A stretch of 5,604 nt of DNA from positions 1-5,604 of the forward strand of contig NZ_CAJMEH010000087.1 of assembly GCF_905212365.1 (NCBI RefSeq), given 5' to 3'. The notes beneath the pieces are model-generated. The model was not told the DNA's origin, ran no database searches, and saw nothing but the letters and a program-made list of their open reading frames with translations. Numbering within the stretch: position 1 is the stretch's first letter; every line of letters starts with the position of its first letter. A program made the translations under genes and the position numbers. This DNA comes from an uncultured Phascolarctobacterium sp. (GTDB lineage Bacteria; Bacillota; Negativicutes; Acidaminococcales; Acidaminococcaceae). Shown here one piece after another: positions 1 to 5,135 of the stretch.

Positions 1-1
1 G

Positions 2-499
2 GACAGTACCAAGGTAACGGTTAATTTCGCGGATTGGGGCTATACAGGCGTGGAAGTGGGCGACGCTTTGCGTCAGGCAGGCGTAGCCGTGGAGCTGGTG
101 GACGCGCAGAACGTTTTGTTTTTAGTGACTTACGCAGATACGACGGCTGATTACGACGCGGCGCTGCGGCGCATCGACGAGACGCTGCACACTTTGGAGC
201 GGCAGAAGCGGCCGCCTTTGCGCGGCGCGGCGGCGCAGACTGTGCCGATTACGACGGCGGCGAAAAATTTGCGCGAGGTTTTTTACAGCGCCAAGCAAGC
301 CGTGCCTTTGGCGCAGGCTGCGGGGCGAATCTGCGGCGAGCAGGTCAGCTTTTATCCGCCGGGGATACCGGCGCTGCTGCCCGGAGAAATCGTCACGCCG
401 GAAATAATTTCTTACTGCCGGGCGATGAAGGATTTGGGGCTGCCTGTCAGCGGCCCGGCGGACAGCTCGCTGCAAACGCTGCGGGTGGTGCGCGAATAA
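2..499 (+). CDS. Orn/Lys/Arg decarboxylase family protein, C-terminal part (5' truncated)
   Basis: The reading frame is open from base 2 to the TAA at 497-499, giving 165 residues without a start, so the gene begins upstream of the window. Family members are PLP enzymes that decarboxylate ornithine, lysine or arginine to polyamines or cadaverine. Seen here: a beta-rich segment (DSTKVTVNFADWGYTG, then the 'VAVELVDAQNVLFLVTYADT' region) and the family's characteristic C-terminal stretch with YPPGIP followed by LLPGE (bases about 353-394). These match the Orn/Lys/Arg decarboxylase C-terminal domain. The PLP-binding lysine and the large catalytic domain lie outside, so substrate cannot be judged. 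In B. subtilis a relative (yaaO) sits just upstream of tmk, which supports the call by synteny. A GTG at 50 could be mistaken for a start, but homologous sequence continues upstream of it. A weak hairpin over the stop (489-507) lacks a T-tract and is not a convincing terminator. Confidence 0.9.
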   Translation, partial: DSTKVTVNFADWGYTGVEVGDALRQAGVAVELVDAQNVLFLVTYADTTADYDAALRRIDETLHTLERQKRPPLRGAAAQTVPITTAAKNLREVFYSAKQAVPLAQAAGRICGEQVSFYPPGIPALLPGEIVTPEIISYCRAMKDLGLPVSGPADSSLQTLRVVRE

Positions 500-526
500 A
501 TTGCGCAGTAAAATATTAGTATGTGT

Positions 527-764
527 CCGGCAATTATATATTTCTTCGCTCAAACCGTTTTTTGACGTTCATTTCGGGCAGAAGCTAACGAAAGTGTTCA
601 AAACTCGCGACTGTACAGCATGTTATAGTTTTCGTCTTACGATAAACAGTTCAGAAGAGTTTGAGGCAAACGACGCTTAGCGCTCAAACATTTCACACTT
701 TCTGCGCTTCTATGCCCTCATTCACTAAAAACGCTATTCGCTGCGAAATATAATAATTGCTCGG
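527..764. repeat. Large imperfect inverted repeat / long hairpin (MITE-like or structured RNA)
   Basis: The two arms pair in nested helices that I checked base by base. They are 527-530 with 760-764 (4 bp, T761 bulged); 531-544 with 745-759 (14 bp, A753 bulged); 556-562 with 727-733 (7 bp); 576-580 with 713-717 (5 bp); 581-585 with 706-710 (5 bp); and 590-597 with 695-702 (8 bp). That is 43 pairs in register. The first internal loop is symmetric (11 nt per side). The centre (598-694) holds two smaller hairpins, at 628-647 and 654-694. The element has no coding capacity and lies wholly between two genes. Possible identities are a miniature inverted-repeat transposable element with long terminal repeats of about 70 bp, or a structured non-coding or leader RNA. 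No clear target-site duplication is visible. The pairing is seen directly; the identity is inference. Confidence 0.75.
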
Positions 765-766
765 CT

Positions 767-794
767 TTGCAAAACGCAAACATCACTGCATTAT
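767..794 (+). promoter_or_regulatory. Weak candidate promoter for the tmk cluster
   Basis: TTGCAA (767-772) and CATTAT (789-794) are spaced 16 bp apart, which would put the transcript start near 800 and leave a leader of about 25 nt before the tmk ATG. Both boxes deviate from consensus. The alternative is transcription from the TATAAT at 749-754 or from further upstream through the inverted repeat. A low-confidence call based only on box similarity. Confidence 0.22.
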
Positions 795-823
795 TTAGAT
801 GATGTATTATAGAGGATAAAACA

Positions 824-1459
824 ATGAGAGGAAAATTTATAACATTTGAAGGCGCGGACGGCGGCGGTAAATCCACGCAGGTGCAGCTGGCGGCGGATTA
901 TCTGCGTCAGCGGGGCTATGAGGTCGTGGTCAGCCGGGAGCCGGGCGGCACGCCGCTGGCGGAGAAGGTGCGCGCTTTGGTGCTGGACCCGGAGCTGCCT
1001 TTGAGCAATATTTCCCAAACGCTGCTGTATTTGGCGGCCCGCAGCGAGCATGCGGATAAGCTGCTGCGTCCGGCAGTGGCGGCGGGAAAAATCGTGCTCT
1101 GCGACCGTTTCAGCGATTCGACGCTGGTGTATCAGGGCCTGGCCTTGGGCAAAGGCGCGGAGGAAGTAAACGAGCTGCGGCTGCTGAACGCTTTTGCCGC
1201 AGGCGGCTTAACGCCGGACTTGACGCTGCTGTTGGACGGCGCGCCGAAGCTTTTGGCGCGGCGGCGGGAGCGGCGCGGCGTCAGCGACCGCTACGAGCGG
1301 CAGGGCTTGGACTATCAGCATAAATTGCGGCAGGGCTTTCTGGCTTTGGCGCAGGCCGAGCCCGAACGCATTAAAATTATTAACGCCGAAGGAGATTTGC
1401 AGGCTGTGGCCGGAGCCGTGCAGCGGGCTTTGGACGCGCTGCTGGACGGGGCGGAATAA
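824..1459 (+). CDS. tmk: Thymidylate kinase (dTMP kinase)
   Basis: A cytosolic kinase that phosphorylates dTMP to dTDP with ATP, an essential step of dTTP synthesis. At 211 residues it has the usual length. Motifs in order: P-loop FEGADGGGKST at 8-18; REPGGT at 38-43, the dTMP-binding region; the CDRF segment with DRF at 94-96 followed by SDSTLVYQG (97-105), the base- and phosphate-binding helix; and an arginine-rich LID at about 146-158 (RRRERRGVSDRYE). The P-loop carries no basic residue in its variable positions while the LID is rich in arginine, as in E. coli-type (type II) enzymes. The ATG at 824 is preceded by AGAGGAT at 811-817 with 6-nt spacing, and the protein begins at the usual place before the P-loop. 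It is first in a tight cluster; its TAA directly abuts the holB ATG. No oddities were seen. Confidence 0.97.
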   Translation: MRGKFITFEGADGGGKSTQVQLAADYLRQRGYEVVVSREPGGTPLAEKVRALVLDPELPLSNISQTLLYLAARSEHADKLLRPAVAAGKIVLCDRFSDSTLVYQGLALGKGAEEVNELRLLNAFAAGGLTPDLTLLLDGAPKLLARRRERRGVSDRYERQGLDYQHKLRQGFLALAQAEPERIKIINAEGDLQAVAGAVQRALDALLDGAE

Positions 1460-2470
1460 ATGTGGGATAATATTCTTGGACACGAGCGCCAGAAAAATTT
1501 TTTACAGAATTATTTGCGGGCGGACGAACGGCCTCACGCTTTGCTGTTTGCCGGCGCGGAGGGGCTGGGCAAAAAGCAGCTGGCGCTGGAATTTGCCAAA
1601 GCGCTGCTCTGCTTCAGCCATACGGGGACGGACGGCTGCGAAGCCTGCCGTTTGCTGAATTTGGCGGACGGCAATCTCAGCCATCCCGATTTTATTTTAG
1701 TGCAGCGGGAATTAAATCCCGATACGGGACGGTTGAAGGATATCAGTATCGACCAGATTAAGGAGCTTATCGGCAAGGCCGCCTTTGCGCCCGTGCTGTC
1801 GCCGGTTAAGGTGTGCCTGGTGGAGGATGCGGACAGAATGTCCGTCGCCGCGGCCAACAGTTTTTTAAAGCTTTTGGAGGAACCGCCGGCGGGGTGGGTC
1901 ATCGTTTTGCTGGCGTCGGCGGAAGAAAAGCTGCTGACGACCATTCTTTCCCGCGTAGTCTGCCTGCGTTTTCAGCCTGTGCCTGCGGCGCAGGTAGCGG
2001 ATTTTTTGGCGGCGCGCGGCGCTGCGGCGGAAGAAGCGGAAGTACTGGCGCGCATCAGCGAGGGCTCCGTGGGCTTGGCCCTGAGCCTGCAGCAGCAAAA
2101 GGCGCTGGAGCTGCGGCAGCAGGCCTGGGCTTTTGTGGAAGCGCTGCCCCTAGCCATGCCCTTGAATTATTTAGCGGGGCGCGCGTGGCAGCAGAAAAAT
2201 TTTGAACGGCCGCAGGCTTTGCTGTTCGTCAAACTGCTGCAGCTTTTGCTGCGCGATTTGCTGATGTGCAAACTGAATCCGGCGGCGGATTTATATAATT
2301 GCGACCTGCGCGGGCAGCTTAAGGCGCAAAGCGCCGCGTGGCGCGTAGCCGGTTTAAAGCTGGCGCTGGCAGGTATTCAGGAAGCTTATGCAGCCTTGGA
2401 GAGCAGCACCGGCGTGCGCATGGTGCTGGAAGCCCTGGCTCTTAAAATAGATAAAGCGTATAAGGAGTGA
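1460..2470 (+). CDS. holB: DNA polymerase III subunit delta' (clamp loader)
   Basis: Delta' is a structural AAA+ subunit of the clamp loader that places the sliding clamp on DNA at the replication fork. The 336-residue protein starts MWDNILGHERQ, the usual N-terminal signature. It has a degenerate Walker A (GAEGLGKK, 32-39, with Lys where Ser/Thr is needed), as expected of delta' proteins that do not hydrolyse ATP. A Walker B-like VCLVEDADRMS (118-128) follows, then NSFLKLLEEPP (133-143), and LSRVVC (163-168) at the place of the usual SRC motif. The small zinc module shows C51, C60 and C63, but L66 stands where a fourth cysteine is usual. The C-terminal helical part is poorly conserved, as in the family. 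The ATG abuts the tmk stop (TAAATG) with only a weak ribosome binding site, pointing to translational coupling. The small genes yaaQ and yaaR, found between tmk and holB in Bacillus, are absent. Confidence 0.93.
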   Translation: MWDNILGHERQKNFLQNYLRADERPHALLFAGAEGLGKKQLALEFAKALLCFSHTGTDGCEACRLLNLADGNLSHPDFILVQRELNPDTGRLKDISIDQIKELIGKAAFAPVLSPVKVCLVEDADRMSVAAANSFLKLLEEPPAGWVIVLLASAEEKLLTTILSRVVCLRFQPVPAAQVADFLAARGAAAEEAEVLARISEGSVGLALSLQQQKALELRQQAWAFVEALPLAMPLNYLAGRAWQQKNFERPQALLFVKLLQLLLRDLLMCKLNPAADLYNCDLRGQLKAQSAAWRVAGLKLALAGIQEAYAALESSTGVRMVLEALALKIDKAYKE

Positions 2471-2475
2471 GATAA

Positions 2476-3303
2476 GTGCCGACAGTTGTAGGTATCAGAT
2501 TTAAAAAGGCCTGTAAAATATATTATTTCGACCCGGCGGAAACCGGCGTAGCCAAAGGCGATTACGCCATTGTGGAAACCGCGCGCGGCGTGGAATACGG
2601 CGAGGTCGTTATCGGCCCGCGCGAGGTGGAAGAAAGCGGCATCGTTTCGCCGCTCAAGCCTGTAATGCGCAAGGCGACAGCGGAGGACGACCTGAAACTG
2701 GCGGAAAATAAAATCCGCGAAAAGGAAGCTTTCAATATCTGCCTGCGGAAAATAAAAAATCACGAGCTGCCCATGCGGCTTATCGACGTGGAATTTACCT
2801 TCGACGTCAATAAAATTATTTTTTATTTTACCGCCGACGGAAGAATCGATTTTCGGGAGCTGGTGAAGGATCTGGCGGCGGTGTTCAAGACGAGGATCGA
2901 GCTGCGTCAGATCGGCGTCCGAGATGAGACGAAGATCGGCTGCTGCGGCCGCCCGCTGTGCTGCGCTACCTTTCTGGGAGATTTTGAGCCCGTGTCCATC
3001 CGCATGGCCAAGGACCAGAACTTGTCGCTCAATCCGACGAAAATTTCCGGCATCTGCGGCCGCTTGATGTGCTGCCTGAAATACGAAAACCATATGTACT
3101 GCAAGAACTGCGGCAACGGCGGCCGCCGCGAGCGCATAGAAATTCCCAAAATGGGCGCGCTGGTGATTACGCCTTTGGGCGAGGGCCAGGTGGTCGGCAT
3201 CAACCGCGGCCAGCATCTGGCGTCGGTCAAGCTGGCTCCCGACAATATTATTCAGGTGGAATGGGACGAGATTGTGGACGCTTCCCAGGCCGAAGATGTG
3301 TAA
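2476..3303 (+). CDS. ricT: RicT/YaaT family PSP1-domain protein (iron-sulfur, mRNA maturation factor)
   Basis: In B. subtilis RicT (YaaT) joins RicA and RicF in a complex that carries [4Fe-4S] clusters and helps RNase Y process mRNAs. The 275-residue product is near family length and strongly conserved: VVGIRFKKACKIYYFDP at the N-terminus, ARGVEYGEVVIG (36-47), VEFTFDVNKIIFYFTADGRIDFRELVKDLA (105-134) and ELRQIGVRDE (142-151). The cysteine motifs CGRPLCC (157-163) and CGRLMCCLKYE (194-204) follow. Two oddities: the stretch before the first motif (DETKIGCCGR) lacks about four residues, mostly glycine, usually present there, and an additional CKNC (209-212) follows the second motif, with an extra Cys at 156. 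The start is GTG at 2476, preceded by AAGGAG (2462-2467) with 8-nt spacing; the Shine-Dalgarno sequence overlaps the end of holB, whose stop is 5 bp upstream. yabA, next to it in Bacillus, is absent. Confidence 0.94.
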   Translation: MPTVVGIRFKKACKIYYFDPAETGVAKGDYAIVETARGVEYGEVVIGPREVEESGIVSPLKPVMRKATAEDDLKLAENKIREKEAFNICLRKIKNHELPMRLIDVEFTFDVNKIIFYFTADGRIDFRELVKDLAAVFKTRIELRQIGVRDETKIGCCGRPLCCATFLGDFEPVSIRMAKDQNLSLNPTKISGICGRLMCCLKYENHMYCKNCGNGGRRERIEIPKMGALVITPLGEGQVVGINRGQHLASVKLAPDNIIQVEWDEIVDASQAEDV

Positions 3304-4027
3304 GGAGCAGAGCAGCCTGCGCTGCGATTATCTGCCGGGATGTTTATATAAGATTTGGCAGGACGCCAAGGAATTTTGCTTTACGACGGACGCGGTGTTT
3401 TTGGGAAATTTTCCTCATGTGGTGCATAAAGCCAAAGCCCTGGAGCTTGGCTGCGGCACCGGGGCTGTCAGTATGCTTTTGGCAGCCCGGGGCGCGGCTC
3501 GCGTGACGGCAATAGACTGCAATGAGAACGTGACCAAACTGCTGCGCCGCAGCGCTGCCGATAACGGGCTGGAGGACAGGCTGACGGTGGTGGACGGCGA
3601 TATCCGCGATTATAAAACGCTGCTGCGGCCGGAAAGTATGGATTTGGTCGCCGCCAACCCGCCCTACCGCAACAGCGGCAACGTGCGCCGCATCGGCACC
3701 GCCGCCTGCCACGAGCTGACCGCCACGCTGGAGGATTTTTTTAAAGCGGCGGCTTTTGCCGTGCGCTATCGCGGGCGCTTCGCTTTGGTGCAGCTGCCCG
3801 ACCGTTTTGCGGAAAGTATGCAGCTGTCTTTTAAATACGGTTTGCAGCCCAAGCGTTTGCAATGGGTGCACGCTTCCGCAGATAAGCCGGCCTGGATTTT
3901 CCTGATGGAAATGGTTAAGGGCGGCAGCTGCGGCTTAGAGGTTTTGCCGCCGCTGCTTATGTACGATAAGAACGGCGATTATACGGAACAAGTAAAAAAA
4001 TATTACGCAACAGAGCTGCCGCGTTAG
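3296..4027 (+). CDS. tRNA1(Val) (adenine-37-N6)-methyltransferase-like protein (TrmN6/YabB family)
   Basis: A class I SAM-dependent methyltransferase. From the ATG at 3296 it has 243 residues: an N-terminal DYLPGCLYKIWQDAKEFCFTTDAVFLGNF segment typical of the YabB/YfiC family, SAM-binding motif I ELGCGTG (50-56), an acidic residue in AIDCNENV (D74), a GDIRDY segment (91-96), and the N6-adenine signature NPPY (121-124). A conserved C-terminal part, KRLQWVHASADKPAWIFLMEMVKGG (186-210), supports TrmN6 rather than a generic N6-methyltransferase. Relatives methylate A37 of tRNA1(Val), but the substrate here is inferred. The ATG overlaps the last 8 bases of ricT (ATGTGTAA), a coupled arrangement; a TTG at 3272 would add 8 residues with no family similarity, so I prefer 3296. 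Its ribosome binding site is weak. It is the last gene of the cluster, and a terminator hairpin spans its stop codon. Confidence 0.88.
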   Translation: MCKEQSSLRCDYLPGCLYKIWQDAKEFCFTTDAVFLGNFPHVVHKAKALELGCGTGAVSMLLAARGAARVTAIDCNENVTKLLRRSAADNGLEDRLTVVDGDIRDYKTLLRPESMDLVAANPPYRNSGNVRRIGTAACHELTATLEDFFKAAAFAVRYRGRFALVQLPDRFAESMQLSFKYGLQPKRLQWVHASADKPAWIFLMEMVKGGSCGLEVLPPLLMYDKNGDYTEQVKKYYATELPR

Positions 4028-4041
4028 CGGCAGTTTTGCTT
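4013..4041 (+). terminator. Intrinsic terminator overlapping the methyltransferase stop codon
   Basis: CTGCCGC (4016-4022) and GCGGCAG (4027-4033) form a perfect 7-bp GC-rich stem with a GTTA loop, followed directly by TTTTGCTT. Weaker pairs can extend the base (G4015 with T4034, A4014 with T4035). The TAG stop (4025-4027) lies in the loop and the first base of the right arm, so the last two codons contribute to the terminator. It separates the tmk cluster from the 3D-protein gene, which has its own promoter. Confidence 0.82.
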
Positions 4042-4047
4042 ATAGGG

Positions 4048-4062
4048 ATATAAATTTTATAT
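4048..4062. repeat. Short AT-rich palindrome
   Basis: ATATAAA and TTTATAT flank a single central T, a perfect 7-bp inverted repeat between the terminator and the promoter of the next gene. It might be a regulator-binding dyad, but such AT-rich palindromes are also common by chance. Confidence 0.35.
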
Positions 4063-4096
4063 ATCGCAAGGGATAAACACAGCCGGGGGCGCGAAT

Positions 4097-4126
4097 TTGA
4101 CGGCTTCGCTCAATTTATGTTAAAAT
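4097..4126 (+). promoter_or_regulatory. Sigma-70/sigma-A-type promoter with extended -10
   Basis: The -35 TTGACG (4097-4102) and the -10 TAAAAT (4121-4126) are separated by 18 bp. TG at 4118-4119, one base before the -10, makes an extended -10 element. Transcription should begin near 4133, just before the AAGGGGG ribosome binding site (4137-4143) of the 3D-domain gene, so the leader would be about 20 nt. The boxes are close to consensus and correctly placed after the upstream terminator. Confidence 0.75.
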
Positions 4127-4152
4127 AAAACGAGTTAAGGGGGTCGAGAAAT

Positions 4153-5121
4153 TTGAAAAAGAAACTTCCGTTGCATTTGCCTTGCTTGTGGGCGGCAGTC
4201 GTCCTGATATTGCTGACGCCGCTGCTAGCGGGCTTTGATATTACGCGCCGCGTTACGATAGAGGCCGACGGCCAGACTAAAGAAGTGCGCACTAATGCCA
4301 GCAGTCCCGCGCAGATTTTGCAGGAGGCGGGCGTTGCGCTGGAGCCCGGCGACGGCTGGCGTTTGCAGGGGCCCAATAAGCGGGTGCAGGACGGCAGCGT
4401 GATTACGGTGGTGCGCGGCGTTCCCTTTACCGTTATCCGCGGCGAGCAGACGGCAGAATATAAAAGCTCTAAAGCGACCGTAGGCGAGGCGCTGAAGGAT
4501 ATCGGAATCTCCTATAAAAAGGAGCGCGTTTATCCGGACGTGAGCGAGCCCTTGCAGGCGCAGATGCAGATTTATGTTTTGGGTAAGGGCGAAGAGCTGC
4601 ATTTCAGCGAGGCCAGCGTGGATATTCCCGTTAAATATGAAGAAGACCACAGTATGAATTTCGGGACCGAAAGCGTGAAGCATCCCGGTAAGCCGGGCAA
4701 GCAGACCATCGTTTCCAAACGGATAAAAAGCCGCGACGGGCAGCATTCTGTGCAGGAGCTCACGCGCCGCGTGACCGAAGAGCCCGAAAGCAAAATTATC
4801 CGCAAGGGCATGGCAATGTCCGTATATACGCCGGATGGCTATAAGCGTTATACGAAAAAAATAACTGCGCACAGTACGGCGTATGTAGCGACAGGTAATC
4901 CAACCGCGATTGGCATTATGCCTTACGAGGGCATTGTGGCCGTCGACCCGCGCATGATTCCCTACTATACTAAAATGTATATTCCGGGATACGGCATCGC
5001 TATGGCGGGAGATACGGGCGGCGATATGGTGGGCAACCGGATAGATTTGTTCTTTAACGATTATCATCGGGCCATCCACTGGGGCAGGCGCGACGTCGAA
5101 ATTTATATTCTTGCTGAATAA
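4153..5121 (+). CDS. DUF348, G5 and 3D domain-containing cell-wall protein (YabE-like)
   Basis: This 322-residue exported protein starts with a basic MKKK and a hydrophobic segment (about 10-27), acting as signal peptide or membrane anchor. Two DUF348-like units follow (about 31-70 and 91-130), then a G5 domain (about 143-218, with the HPGKPGKQTIV turn at 167-177) and a C-terminal 3D domain (about 237-320). The three aspartates that name the 3D domain are seen in VDP (D265), DTGG (D287) and IDLFF (D298). The domain order matches Bacillus YabE, a member of the Sps/Rpf-like group of putative peptidoglycan-cleaving enzymes; the 3D fold resembles the MltA lytic transglycosylase core. The enzymatic role here is inferred. 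The start is TTG at 4153 with AAGGGGG at 4137-4143 (9-nt spacing). It has its own promoter and lies 14 bp before rnmV, probably co-transcribed as in Bacillus. If the host is a diderm Negativicute, the protein would act in the periplasm. Confidence 0.9.
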   Translation: MKKKLPLHLPCLWAAVVLILLTPLLAGFDITRRVTIEADGQTKEVRTNASSPAQILQEAGVALEPGDGWRLQGPNKRVQDGSVITVVRGVPFTVIRGEQTAEYKSSKATVGEALKDIGISYKKERVYPDVSEPLQAQMQIYVLGKGEELHFSEASVDIPVKYEEDHSMNFGTESVKHPGKPGKQTIVSKRIKSRDGQHSVQELTRRVTEEPESKIIRKGMAMSVYTPDGYKRYTKKITAHSTAYVATGNPTAIGIMPYEGIVAVDPRMIPYYTKMYIPGYGIAMAGDTGGDMVGNRIDLFFNDYHRAIHWGRRDVEIYILAE

Positions 5122-5135
5122 AGGAAGTTTAGTTT

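Larger units (their letters stand above)
500..823. other. 324-bp intergenic region without a gene
   Basis: No convincing coding sequence is seen on either strand; the minus-strand open frame reaching in from 122-553 is a shadow of the decarboxylase. The region is more AT-rich than its neighbours. It is dominated by the inverted-repeat structure at 527-764, leaving about 27 bp on the decarboxylase side and about 59 bp before tmk. The 59-bp stretch holds a weak candidate promoter and the tmk ribosome binding site AGAGGAT (811-817). A perfect TATAAT lies at 749-754 inside the right arm, but no good -35 stands 16-18 bp before it. Confidence 0.8.

Noticed and set aside
489..507. Hairpin over the decarboxylase stop codon (TGCGCGA with TTGCGCA)
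   Set aside because: A short stem with one G-T pair and no following T-tract, so not convincing as a terminator.
122..553. Minus-strand open frame running from the intergenic region into the decarboxylase
   Set aside because: Composition is that of a shadow frame (many Arg and Gln), and its start lies inside the left arm of the inverted repeat without a ribosome binding site.
749..754. Perfect TATAAT as a -10 box for tmk
   Set aside because: No acceptable -35 lies 16-18 bp upstream, and the bases belong to the paired right arm of the inverted repeat.
500..823. tRNA, riboswitch or CRISPR in the large intergenic gap
   Set aside because: No cloverleaf with a T-psi-C arm, no recognised riboswitch core and no regularly spaced direct repeats were seen.
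1813..2205. Plus-strand Gly/Ala-rich open frame inside holB
   Set aside because: Out of frame within a well-supported gene; its glycine-rich composition is an effect of GC-rich codons.
2386..3216. Long minus-strand open frame of 276 codons opposite ricT
   Set aside because: It mirrors the strongly conserved ricT gene, has low-complexity composition rich in Ala, Arg and His, and resembles no family; GC-rich codons leave the opposite strand open.
4225..5079. Minus-strand open frame of 284 codons opposite the 3D-domain gene
   Set aside because: The plus strand has clear G5 and 3D domains with promoter and ribosome binding site; the reverse frame has no recognisable domain.
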